This document shows, piece after piece, positions 13,115 through 28,976 of a stretch of DNA of 28,976 nucleotides. The DNA is from Chromera velia (taxonomy: Eukaryota > Sar > Chromeraceae). Where the stretch lies: assembly GCA_018398765.1 (NCBI GenBank), contig JAHBMJ010005342.1, forward strand, positions 7,501 to 36,476, read 5' to 3'. A program made the position numbers and the translations under genes. Under the pieces are notes generated by a model. That model saw only the letters and a program-made list of their open reading frames with translations. It was not told the origin of the DNA and searched no databases. Each line of letters begins with the position of its first letter. The stretch's first letter is position 1.

Positions 13115-16100
13115 CACCACACACACACACACACACAAACGCGAAGCCGTCGCAAATCTTTACGGGTCGACGAAATTTCCTCTCTTTGTTTTTGTTCTGT
13201 TATGTCCCCGTCTGGAAGCGTGGCTCGATCAGCATGCAGGGATGATTTGGGTCATCCATCTTGCGCAACACCGGCCAGGTCCCCTCAACGCACTCACGGT
13301 TGCGAATGCCAACAGGGCAAGGGATGTTGTCAGGAGGGTGAGGAGAGTCTGAAAGTTGAATGCCCCGATCTCTCCTGTCTGCATAGAAAGAAGTGCAGAG
13401 AGAGAGAATTAGATCAAGGGAGTAGGTTGAAACAGAAGACGACAAACACATGCACATGCCTGGAAGGCAGGGCATGTGTTTCCTTCCAAGGGGTCCAGAT
13501 GAAGGTCCGTCTGCAAGCTGCATTCCCAAACATGTTATACACGTACTGTTGATCTATTCATTCACTCACTTAGTCGCCCACCCACCCATCCACCTCACGA
13601 TGACTATGATGGCAGAGAGCTTGCAGTTTCTTTTTCTCAAATTTATCAGACAGAAAGAGAAGCGTATCCCGAAAGACAAAAGGCAGTCGTGCAGGTTCTC
13701 CGGCAAGCGTTGCATGGGTTACCAAAGAACTGGAAGCACCGATCGATCGAGACGCGTCTCTGCAAGGTGCTAGAAGCAGAAGATGCGTGCGAAATCGGAA
13801 GGCACGAAGGAAATTAATTACCTGTTTCACAACAATTTCGATCCCGTGTCTCGCCTCTGCTACTCGGGTCGAGCCTCCCAACGACGAGTTGGAGAAGCTC
13901 ACAAAATTCGTCTTGTACGTCGATGCAGGAAGCTCCGTCACCTGGAAGGGACACACACAAAATTCGTTTTGTACGTCGATGCAGGAAGCTCCGTCACCTG
14001 GAAGGGACACACACAAAATTCGCTTTGTACGTCGATGCAGGAAGCTCCGTCACCTGGGAGAGACACACTCAGAGAGAGGAAGGGAGGGAGGGGACGGTGC
14101 AGGAAGTATCAAAGATGGGCCATCAAGACAATATCGCACACAAACAGAAAAACGTGCATACATAAATACAGGTAGATTCGTATACACAAAGAGAGAGAAG
14201 AGGCAGAAAGACAGGCAGGCAAGCAGGCAAGCCAGACTGACGAACAGTGAGCGGCGACTGCATCAATATGGGCGAAAGACGAGAAAGAAAATCTGACTGC
14301 ACGAAAAACGGCAAGGCGCTCATTGCATGTGTGTGCCCCCTACGGGGATCACGGACTTCCGGAAGGCTTTCGCAAACAAGAGTACAAGAAGAGGAGCAAA
14401 GCCGGAAAACGACGCACTGTACTCACCTTGTACGTGAAACTGAAATGATCACCTGAGCTGCCTCGCCACGGTTGAAAATTGTTGTATTTGATTTCGACCT
14501 GCTCGTACAAGAACATACATATTCAGCAGGATGGGTATTTGACTATTGCAGGCTGTCAAGAAGACTCGGGAGCAAAAAACGAAAAAGACTCGGGGGGATC
14601 TGGTGCCTCGCATTCGCATTCGATTCCCCCACGAGATCAGACAGGACAGCAGAGACACACCTACGCCCGACCTGGAGGACCAGACCCTCGAAACGTTTTG
14701 TGCCTCCATCTGCACACACACGAACACACACACACACACACACACACACAAAGACACACACACACACACACACACTCACACACACACTCACACACACACA
14801 CACACACACACTCACACACACACGCGCGCGCAGGACATATGAAGGCAAGAAGACTGAGCGGTAAGACTACTGCAAGAGGGGAAAACTGGGACGAAATCAG
14901 TTCCCCAAGTGCGCTGTCCGGCATGCAGCTACAGGTGTGGATCCCCCCACGGACTTCTGTCGGCCAACTTCCTGAACTCACTCGATTGATTGATTGATTG
15001 ATTGATTGAGCCCCTCTACCCCCACTGTTCTCTTTCTCCATCCCTCTCTGTGCAGACCTTCCTCTTACCAACCTGAAGGCGAGATGACCTGCTCAAGATT
15101 GACGTCTGCAAAATTCAGCAGGTCCCCCACCTGCATGCAAATGAAGTAAAGACATCATGGAAGTGTGCCCTGCTCCACAAATGGTCCTATGAAAGGTGAA
15201 GACACATGATTCGAACGACAAAACAAAAAAGCAGGGCAGGCGAGCGGATGCGGGACGCAACAGATTGGAAGAAGAGAAGGAGGGCAGAAGGGCCTCATGG
15301 TGAAGGAACACAGAGAGAGCAGCGAGTGTCCGTCAGTGTCTTCGCTCTTCATTCATTTCTGTCTGTCGCTCTATCTGTCCTCTTGGTTTCATTCTGTCCG
15401 TTTGTCTGTCCGTTTGCTTGTCTTTATTCATTTATCTTTGTCTGTCTGTCTGTCTGTCTGTCCGTCCGTCATTCTGTCTGTCTATCTGTCTGTCGCAATC
15501 AGTTATGCAAAGAACTGTCTTTGCGGAGCAACAGGACAGGTCAAAAGTCGTGGAAAACTGCACATTATGAGCGGAGCTCCAGGTGCGCCCCATCCCCCTT
15601 CCGTCTGTTGATTCGATCTGACTTACTCTGAAAACGTCCATGGGAGGCTTGGTGTCGGTTTTGTTGGGCTCGACGGTTTTGCACTCTTTCTGCGCGTACC
15701 TTGACAATGTGTTGATCAGTCGACCGGTCGAGTTCAATGAGAGAAACACACGGCGAACATAGAAAAAAATCACAGACAGACAGAATTGAAGAAACAAACA
15801 GCTTCACGCCAGCCCAAATGTCTCCAAGCCTCTCTAATTTCCTTCCACTGGCAGGGTGTGGTATCGCACATTGATTTTCAGCAGCGACGACAGCTGCTCG
15901 AATTTCCATCGATCACTGCAGTCTCCTGCTCAGTTCTACATTTGAAGTGTCAAGGCGCAAAAACCCTGTGATGGCTTCGGGAAGATCTTCACGTCCACCG
16001 ATAACGATGACGGGCTTACGAAAAAAATCATTGAGAATTCTTTGTATTGCATGCACATACACCAACTTTCGTTCTGAGGCCACTCATCGTGTGCATTTCA

Positions 16101-19100
16101 GCCAAACAAAAATGTGTGGACGCAAACGGAAGCATACATGAGAAAAGAAAATGCGAGACGGCGCAAACCGACCGATGAGGTAGGGGGATTGCAGACCTCT
16201 AGGGACCCGGATGATTTCTCCAGATTCTCTGCATGCGTTTCATTCATGTCATGGACACAGTTCGCAGGAGCTGGGTAGGCAATCGACAGTTTTGAAAAAG
16301 AATGTCTTTTGTTCTTTCCGACCCCCCTTTCCCTTCTTTTCTTGTCATTCCCTGTCCCGCAAGGTCCACTTGGATGAGGTGTGAAAGAAGAAGGTAGATC
16401 TTGTTTTGTTTCAAACCTCTAGCATCGATTGATTGGACGTGACTATCTTCGTTGTTCATTTTTTTTTTTTTTTTGCTTTCCTTTCTGTCTCGCTTTCTTT
16501 ATTTTTTGGATCTCTGTCTATCTCTGTTATTCAATTTTGTCAAAAAAGAAAAAAAAAAAGCTGAACGGACCCTTGATACCGAGTGTGGGCGCACTTACAG
16601 AGTGCGCAATCAGGAGAGTGAAATCCTCAATGTCGGCCACAAAAAAGTTCTCGGTGCTATTGGTCCAGTAGACACGGTCGCAGTTGACGAGCCCTTCGCT
16701 CCGCGGGTCAGGAGGGCACTCCCGCGTCTGCGTCTGGCGTCGGACCCTGGTCGTCACAAAGATCTCTCCTATCCCCGCTGCATGGATGCAGTGAAGTGAA
16801 GACGTACATACCTCGGGAGTTCGTTTCGAAATGGACCGACAGACAAACTAAAGAGATACAGAAAGACCCTCCCTGCTAACTGCATTGAGAGGGAAGGGAA
16901 AGGAAGGGAGTGCAGGCCTGCCTGGTCAGTGAGAGTGGAGGAACAGGTCAAGCCTTGGAAGGAGATGACGATATAGACCGGAGGAGAGACCGGTAAGGGA
17001 GCAAGACCTCTGGCATGGGTTTCAAATTCATCTGTCCTTGTCGGTGACTGATTGACCAGGAGCTCCTTCTCCCTCTCCCTCTGTGTGTGTGTGTGTGTGG
17101 AAGGGGGGNGGGGGGGGGGGGGGGGGGAGATAATGGGAGATAGAGACGACTTAGCAAACACAAAATGGGAGGGAGGGCAACCCAATCCCCCAATCTCATT
17201 CCCTCATTCCATCCCTCCCTTCCCAACTGACTGACGGACCACTGCTTGCAGGTACCACATCGAATCTGTAGAGGGAGGAGAGGAGGCAAAAAAGAAGGGA
17301 AAGACGGAGGAAGACACCTGAAAGTGAAGAAGTCGAAGGAATCAATGAACGAGATCGGCTGTCAGTTTCCTTCCTTCTCCATTGCAGAGATCAGAATGGC
17401 TTTCGAAGGAAGGCATTCGTACTGCTGCTGAGTGCCAACTTCAACGCATCATTCTAACTCTATCTTGTGAAGCGATTGTCCATTTCATTTTTTCCATTCG
17501 TTGTTCTCTTATCACCGATTTCAGTCGCTTTTCTTGTCAGTGCACAAGCACAGATTCAAAGATGAGGCGCATACCGCATCTTTTGCACAGGCAGACTGAC
17601 TGACTGACTGACTGACTGACTCGTCCCAGTAGAAGCACAGACTGACTGACTGACTGACTGACTCGTCCCAGTAGAAGCACAGGCAGACTGACTGACTCGT
17701 CCCAGTAGAAGCACAGGCAGACTGACTGACTGACTGACTGACTGACTGACTGACTGACTGACTCGTCCCAGTAGAAGCACAGGCAGACTGACTGACTGAC
17801 TGACTGACTGACTGACTGACTGACTCCATTAGAAGCACAGGCAGACTGACTGACTGACTGACTGACTGACTCGTCCCAGTAGAAGCACAGGCAGACTGAC
17901 TGACTGACTGACTCGTCCCAGTAGAAGCACAGGCAGACTGACTGACTGACTGACTGACTGACTGACTGACTGACTGACTGACTGACTGACTGACTGACTG
18001 ACTGACTGACTGACTCGTCCCAGTAGAAGCACAGACAGACTGACTGACTGACTGACTGACTCGTCCCAGTAGAAGCACGGGACGGTGTCGCCCTCGATGA
18101 AGGCGTCACAGTAGGGGAGGCTGGGGATACTCTTGAAGTCACACAGACAATCTGCAAACGACGGTCGGTAAGTCAAGCAGGCAGAAGCGAATGACAAACG
18201 ACGGCCAAAGGCAGGAAACGAAGAAAATAGAGAGAGTGCACGAGCCATTCTGCAGGGGTCGAGTCCAGGAATAGTAACAATGCGAAGCCTTGATCTAGAC
18301 CGACCAGCCATAGGAAGAAACTACAATCTCAGCTTCGTCCCCCAAAGTTCCTGCCGGGCTGACCGTTTGATTTGGGGTTGCACCCGTTCACCGTCGGTCT
18401 CTGTAGCTGCAACCTGGCTGTGCCCACCGGCACTTCTCTCTTCAGATACCCTGTGTTATAGCAGATCTGCAGTCACTCCTTCATTCACTCATACATGCAG
18501 TCATGCGTGCATTTAATTGCAATTCTTTCACACGGCCGTGTTTGTACAGGTCTATTTTAATGCATTTGAATAAAAGAGGGGAAAAGGAAACACCATGAGC
18601 ATCCAGACAGATACCCAGCGCAGAAAGGGTGAACACAGAAATACGGGGGAAACAAACGGGCAGACTCCACAGAAACGCCACGCCGCATTGGCTTCCGGCT
18701 GTCTCCCTTGCCCTCCATTGCCTCCTCTTCCTTCCGAGAACCGGCTGGCTCCACGAGAAGGCAGGGCAGACGGGCAGACAGATAATAAGGGCAAAGAAAA
18801 GAAAAAGAAGAAAGGCCAACAGACCTGCCAGAGAACTATGTAGGTGAATATCAGTGTGAGGAAGATCAAGTTCAAAGTTCTGCAAGAGTCGTTGATTCAT
18901 GCAGGACACATATCCACATGCGCTTTCGCATCCGCAACTCATTCGTAGGTTTGTCTTAACAGCCCTCATAATATGTGTTTCCATCACTGTTGGCAAAGAA
19001 GCACACATCACGGAAGCAAAGTTGCACTCTGTACTGGATTCGTCGTCAGTTTATTCATTCCCGACACACAAAACAAACCCACAAACCTGATCCTTCTCGC

Positions 19101-19389
19101 AAATACAGAAAAAAACCTTGTCCCCTTCTCACTTACCGTTATTGTCTTACTCACCTTTCCCCCCCATTCATTTGCCGATTTTCCCTGAGAGTTCAGGTGG
19201 AATCGATATCAAATAGACGTGCACATGCAAACAAACGTTGTTTCTCATTGCGACTCACCCGAGTCGCCTATCCCGAACCCACACGACCTTGGCCGTCGAG
19301 TATCCGAGGAGGCCGTCCAGGAAGGATTCTCCACAGCCTGCCCGAGTGCCCTGCGGGGACTGTCCTCTCTCAGTCTCGCCTCCCACTGG

Positions 19390-19392
<3 letters not shown>
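11273..19392 (-). CDS. P2X-like ATP-gated cation channel
   Basis: Sixteen exons on the minus strand, all phase-compatible: 19259-19392, 18825-18879, 18364-18466, 18061-18151, 17240-17265, 16571-16777, 16197-16228, 15627-15689, 15073-15130, 14672-14709, 14427-14498, 13822-13941, 13298-13378, 12658-12701, 12247-12403, 11273-11842; 616 aa. P2X hallmarks: cytosolic YSTAK (31-35, the family YxTxK motif) then DRRLG; TM1 (about 46-66); [13 protein letters not shown] then [19 protein letters not shown], matching family 'WDxxDYVxPxxExxxFVxTxxxxTxxQTQGxCP'; IEDFTLLI (ENFT region); [13 protein letters not shown] (family FRVGDxxxxAG); [16 protein letters not shown] (family GIRFDxxVxGxxGKF); TM2 (about 338-370). 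About nine ectodomain cysteines. The C-terminal tail is long (about 240 aa), with basic, acidic and Gly/Ala/Ser-rich parts. Exons 3, 7 and 8 have weak polypyrimidine tracts and are least certain. Exon 6 could instead end at a GTAAGT donor (16599), but then exon 7 would not stay open. Confidence 0.85.
12998..13138. repeat. (CA)n microsatellite with CCACAC phase shifts, P2X intron 13
   Basis: About 140 bases of ACACAC broken by CCAC steps, between P2X exons 13 and 14. On the gene's sense strand it is (TG)n. His/Thr or Cys/Val reading frames through it are artefacts of the repeat. Confidence 0.95.
13922..14066 (-). repeat. 56-bp tandem triplication carrying the exon 12 splice acceptor
   Basis: Three copies with a 56-base period. 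Each copy holds a CAG acceptor followed by the first 13-14 codons of P2X exon 12 ([10 protein letters not shown] then T/A, NFV). Acceptor-exon junctions fall at 13941, 13997 and 14053. Only the innermost (13941) leads into an open frame; from the next one the frame hits TGA exactly at the following junction, because 56 is not a multiple of three. Confidence 0.9.
14718..14829. repeat. (CA)n microsatellite in P2X intron 9
   Basis: CACA with CTCACA interruptions, ending in CGCGCGCG. It abuts the acceptor of the 38-base exon 10 (14672-14709), so on the sense strand a (TG)n tract stands where a polypyrimidine tract would be expected. Confidence 0.9.
14982..15010. repeat. (GATT)n microsatellite in P2X intron 9
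   Basis: Seven GATT units. The same tetranucleotide recurs near 8066-8078 and 27100-27120 in intergenic DNA. Confidence 0.85.
15340..15495. repeat. degenerate (TCTG)n tract in P2X intron 8
   Basis: Imperfect TCTG/TCCG/TCTA tetranucleotides. On the sense strand of the P2X gene this reads (CAGA)n, opposite in polarity to most other intronic repeats in the window. Confidence 0.8.
17103..17127. repeat. poly-G run with an ambiguous base, P2X intron 5
   Basis: G homopolymer with an N at 17109, just after a (TG)n stretch. It resembles 7422-7448. The length is unresolved in the assembly. Confidence 0.9.
17592..18064 (-). repeat. nine-copy array of the exon 4 splice donor plus (GTCA)n
   Basis: On the sense (minus) strand, the last bases of P2X exon 4 (TGCTTCTACTGGGACGA, encoding CFYWDE) followed by GTCAGT are repeated at plus-strand positions 18061 (genuine exon end), 18015, 17913, 17871, 17825 (degenerate), 17763, 17697, 17663 and 17621. 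Copies are separated by variable GTCA runs of about 10 to 80 bases. The exon 4 frame stays open through the array to about 17829, so use of a downstream donor copy would add Ser/Val/Gln-rich sequence. Confidence 0.9.

Positions 19393-19430
<38 letters not shown>
19392..19430. repeat. (TC)n microsatellite directly upstream of the P2X start codon
   Basis: About 19 TC units; on the P2X sense strand this is (GA)n reaching the proposed ATG at 19392. It probably lies in the 5' UTR or core promoter. The frame is open through it (Arg-Glu repeats), so a start further upstream cannot be strictly excluded. Confidence 0.9.
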
Positions 19431-19434
<4 letters not shown>

Positions 19435-20236
19435 GCCCCTTCCTCTTCTCAAGTCACAAAGAAGAGTCTAGCTCACCCCCGTCTCGTCCCGTCTCTTTGT
19501 CAGACTGATGAGACGCCGTCTCCACTTCTGGGGGGAATTGGTGATACGAATGCTCCACGGTCTCCGCTCGTCTCTTCTCGGAACAATAACTGTTCACCAT
19601 GCACCCAAGTGCCCGCACGAGAGTAAGGGTCGCCTAATCGGTCGCCTTACTACTAAGCGAGCGAAGGTCAATATGATATGCTGGTAGTGAGAGACGGAGT
19701 TATAGACCAGCAGGGATGAGCAGGGCGCCCTCGATCACAGCTGACGCACGCATGACAAGATTCCATGCAGTGCGTGCGTACTTTGTGTCTTCCGGATGTG
19801 ACTCTTCCGGTGATATTCTGGTGACCTTTCACGATGGGAAGGCGAGTGATGTGCCTCATCAGATGACCAGGAAGAAATCCCATTCGCTGACAGTAAGGCT
19901 GCATCCTATGCAGTATCGTGGCAGTCGATTGGGATGACACTGTCCTCGCTGTTGCTGTTGCTTTGAGAGAACTGAGATCCCGTCTCAGATTGATTGCGTT
20001 CCCCGTCTCCCACTCCAAAAGGTGAAAACACTCAGAATCAAGTGAAAACGAAAAGATGGCGCTGGATTTTGACTTCAAATTTTATCGCCAAACTTCACTG
20101 CACAGACCGAATCACTATGTGAGCACGGACCCTGCTGGCATTCTGCACAATGGGTCAGACCTCTTCGTTTCTTTTCTTAATTTGTTTTGTTTGTCGTTTG
20201 AGAAGAAAATTATTTATCTGAGAAAGTTTGTTCGGA
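19393..20236. promoter_or_regulatory. divergent intergenic region between P2X and malic enzyme
   Basis: These 844 bases separate two genes that diverge and should hold both promoters. Apart from the (TC)n run at the left end, nothing recognisable was seen. Small ORFs beginning at 19716 and at 20056 (MALDFDFKF) do not join in phase to the malic enzyme exons and resemble no known family. Confidence 0.55.
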
Positions 20237-26380
<6,144 letters not shown>

Positions 26381-26401
<21 letters not shown>

Positions 26402-26580
26402 TGTTAATTCTGACAGGGGTGACTCCGCTCTGTTGTTAATTCTGACCGGGGCGACTCCGTTCTGACTGATGTGCTGACATGAGTGTCTTTATTGTGGTCT
26501 GTTGACAGGGGTGACTCCGTGCCGAAATGTAGACAGGGGTGACTCCGTGCCGAAATGCAGACAGGAGTGACTCCATTCTG
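26381..26580 (+). repeat. tandem repeats of the malic enzyme stop-codon region
   Basis: Six copies of a core GGGGTGACTCCG (with small changes) start at 26384, 26416, 26448, 26508, 26536 and 26564. The first lies inside the coding sequence and encodes the C-terminus GVTPL, with the stop TGA immediately after. Copies 4 and 5 also share the flank TGCCGAAATG and are 28 bases apart. The final codons and stop of the gene are therefore part of the repeat unit. Confidence 0.9.
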
Positions 26581-27937
26581 ATGTGTTGACGTCTTAATGT
26601 TCTTAAGAGCTGACACAGTGTTCATGCAGACTTGTGAGGTGGACCTGGATGCAAGGAAGACTGACAGGTGCATGGGGGCACGGGGTGCGTGGAAGAAAAA
26701 GGACATTGAGTGACGATCGAGACAGAGAAGCACTGCATGTGATGTGATTCGTCCCTTGAAGGAAGCATCGATCGATGTATGTATGCATGCAGTGTGGACT
26801 CATTCGACTCGGCGACTTTCATTTTTCTGCCGTTTTTTTTTCTTTGCATTTACGCGCGACAGTGTGAAGAAGAAAGAGGCATTGAAGAGAAGAAGCAGAC
26901 ACTCAATCACAGGGGGACACACATACACATCCACAGAGTGCGTGCGTGTGTGTATGTGTGTGTGTGTGAGAGAGAGAGGGATTAATCTACGCTCTGAATT
27001 AAAGAGAGGCTATGATCGAAATCAACAGTTCCTTCTGATATGCAAAAAATGCGCCAAAAGAATTAAAAATATTATTACATTATATTACCTATGTGACATT
27101 GATTGATTGATTGATTGATTAGTTAGTAAATATTGTAGGCCATCATGCTTAATGTCGGTGCGTACTATGTACTTATACACTATCGTGTATAATTAGTGTA
27201 TTCATTGGTAGATTAAAGAGATCTTACATCCTATATCCTATTCTACACTACTATAGTCCAATCTTTTCCTTCCCGTGTTCTTTATGGGCTTGGTTTTCCT
27301 CTGGTACCTTGTGAGCCTTCTGCTCGACTCCTCTATGAAAAGACTTGTACGAGCGCCAGACGAAGAGTTAGCAAGCCAGCGTATTGAGAAGGGTAACAGA
27401 AGGCAATAGGGGAAGATTGTCGGTACCAAAGCGGTAAGCCGGGTAGAACCCGAGAGCTCTCAAGAGAGAAACTTATGCAGGGAGACAGAGACATATGCAG
27501 CAATGAGCCACCAAAGAATTCATGCATGCTTCTTGGGAGAAGGTCGCTCTCTGACCTACCCTTTCTCTGCCGGTTCTCTGTCTTTATTTTGATAAGAAGT
27601 CTTTAGATAAATTAAGTTCTTTTATGTGGGTGGGAGAGTGGGTAACACTAGCTGGTCAGTAAGGTTTTCTTTTTGACCTTTAACCAAAGACGCAGATTTG
27701 TATGTTTTTTTCTCTATGCATCAGCGATTCTTTGCCGAATTGCAGCCACTGGTGTATCGATGTTATTGCATTTCCTGTCTAGCGATTATAAATACAAGTG
27801 CCCGTTCTTTGTGTCTGATATTTTTGTTATACGTACGCAGGGGCGCTTTCTGAGATCAGGGCCCATGAAGATCAACTGTGTGTAACTGTGTGATAAATTC
27901 CTGTGGAGCTGGCGTCTCTCTGGTGTACGTCAGGATT
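26581..27937. other. intergenic region downstream of malic enzyme
   Basis: No coding exon was recognised. It contains a (TG)n/(GA)n tract (26938-26978), a (GATT)n run in an AT-rich patch (27050-27240), and otherwise unremarkable sequence. ORFs here are short and featureless. Confidence 0.65.
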
Positions 27938-28506
27938 ATGACCGCCACGCTTTCTTTATTCAAGAGTTACTACCGTCAGAACCCCAACGGAAAATCTATG
28001 CTCACAGAACACGCTTCTGTTAAGTGTTACCAGGTCAGTTCGGCTGGTTAACGGTTTCAATAAATTGCTCTCAGTATGTCCTTTTTTCTGTCTCTTGATC
28101 TGCGCAGATATGTAGATTTTCTGTCGGTCAAGTTTCAGAAGAAAAAATCTTCTTCAAAATGAATGCGTCTCTCTCTAAGGCCTCCATATTCTTTCCACGT
28201 TTAAGAAAACTCGAGAATAGAGAGCAGGAAAGGTCCCTTGTCGACTGATACCGAAGTTTCGTTTCTTTGCCTTTCCCGCTGCGTTTATGCATGGCAGCTC
28301 CTATTTGCATCCACGCAGGAAGACGTCTACATGTATATCGCTTCTCTGGGGACCTTCCTGCCCCTTAGCCATCTGACTCCCTCTGTCCCTGCGACTTCCT
28401 TCTCGCATTAAGAGATAACCACTGAAATCAACGTTTCATTTCTGCATGTCTGCAGACTGAGTGGATGGAAGCTCTTCTAGCTGCACTCGTCGATGTCTTT
28501 CTCTGA
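27938..28506 (+). CDS. candidate small three-exon gene, unrecognised (about 70 aa)
   Basis: Three phase-0 exons can be joined: 27938-28033 (ATG, MTATLSLFKSYYRQNPN..., donor GTCAGT), 28319-28384 (EDVYMYIASLGTFLPLSHL..., acceptor CACGCAG, donor GTCCCT) and 28456-28506 (TEWMEALLAALVDVFL, acceptor CTGCAG, ends in TGA). Splice sites match the style of the other genes here. The product would have a basic N-terminus and one or two short hydrophobic stretches. I recognise no family. If the second exon is not spliced it ends at TAA after eight more codons. A competing downstream ORF (28108-28248) makes the model uncertain. Confidence 0.35.
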
Positions 28507-28976
28507 ATTGTTCTCCTCAACGTTTTCCTTGTGTGGGCCCGGCCCGTCATACGCGAGCCCAAACTTTCCTCCAAGCCCACTGTATCTGGGCTAGTCTGGG
28601 CAGAGATGGACATAGAGACTTAAGTTTCTTTTCAACCAATTCCGTCCAGAGAGACACTACTGGTCCGTTTTCTTTTTTTTTTGGCTTCCAGTTCCCTCCC
28701 GGTCGCGAACGACGCATTTCTTTGACGTCTAACCGACTTTCAATTCCATTTTGCTTCAATTTATCGTAAAGCAAAACAAACATGCAGCTGAGTGCAATGC
28801 TATTTATCTAGGCCATTTGTATTGGTTTTGCTGCATTAATTTCTCTTTCGATCGTTTTTATTCGCTTCTGCTCTACAAACTCTCGTTCCTGCATATCACT
28901 GGAGGCGACCTCACCATAAAAGTCCGGGTTTGACCGCATTCCTCATCTGACTGAACATTTATTACTCTTGTTATGT
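28507..28976. other. right-edge non-coding sequence
   Basis: Nothing recognisable: no conserved exon, repeat array or RNA gene was seen on either strand before the window ends. Confidence 0.5.

Noticed and set aside
12761-13552. ORF with a long His/Thr stretch across the CA repeat
   Set aside because: Low-complexity translation of (CA)n; the sequence overlaps P2X introns and exons on the other strand.
15810-15909. Minus-strand [16 protein letters not shown]... as a P2X exon
   Set aside because: No frame here combines a good acceptor, a donor and phase compatibility with exons 7 and 8.
16021-16073. Possible extra P2X exon ([13 protein letters not shown]...) with GTAAGC donor
   Set aside because: Phase would permit it only as an insertion, but the segment resembles nothing in P2X, and exons 7 and 8 already join in phase with a family-like spacing.
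17592-18064. CRISPR-like look (similar 20-base units with spacers)
   Set aside because: The spacers are pure GTCA repeats, not unique sequences, the units match an exon end, and the region is a eukaryotic intron.
17521-18311. Long minus-strand ORFs of Ser-Val-Ser-Gln repeats in three frames
   Set aside because: They come from (GTCA)n, which has no stop codon in any frame. The array is better explained as copies of the exon 4 donor. Some inclusion by alternative splicing remains possible and is reported as a finding.
28108-28248. Open frame after a GCGCAG acceptor (ICRFSVGQ...) as exon 2 of the small gene
   Set aside because: It ends in a stop and would exclude the two better-placed exons downstream. 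It is kept only as an alternative.

Overview
The window looks like nuclear DNA from an intron-rich eukaryote, most likely an alveolate. A chromerid such as Chromera is my best guess, but this is inference from the kinase type, gene structure and base composition and is not proven. Five protein genes are recognised, and I reassembled their exons by matching reading frames across splice sites. I see no bacterial-style operons, rRNA, tRNA or CRISPR.

Layout: (1) 224-1701, minus strand, partial: the 5' part of a CDPK/CAMK-like protein kinase with an MGC acylation start; it runs off the left edge. (2) 2605-7341, plus: a complete six-exon cytosolic-type threonyl-tRNA synthetase (795 aa), head-to-head with the kinase. 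(3) 7342-9553: intergenic, AT-rich, with microsatellites, a poly-G run and an assembly gap. (4) 9554-9871, minus: a small intronless gene for a bS6/MRPS6-type ribosomal protein. (5) 9872-11272: AT-rich intergenic DNA holding one copy of a dispersed repeat whose inverted partner lies near 8300. (6) 11273-19392, minus: a 16-exon gene (616 aa in my model) for a P2X-like ATP-gated channel, hidden among microsatellites and not visible as any long ORF. (7) 20237-26401, plus: an 11-exon malic enzyme (586 aa) with a likely mitochondrial presequence, head-to-head with the P2X gene. (8) 26402-28976: mostly non-coding, with an unrecognised candidate small three-exon gene at 27938-28506.

The most unusual signal is structural. 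Exon edges are copied in tandem into the adjacent non-coding DNA. The donor end of P2X exon 4 is present nine times, the acceptor of P2X exon 12 three times, the donor end of malic enzyme exon 4 twice, and the stop-codon end of malic enzyme six times. Many introns also begin with GTCAGT, and several of these extend directly into (GTCA)n microsatellites, as if the splice donor seeded the repeat. Of the 32 donors in the five main gene models, 20 have C at intron position +3, where most eukaryotes prefer a purine.

The genes do not form one pathway: signalling kinase, translation (ThrRS, S6), ion channel and central carbon metabolism.
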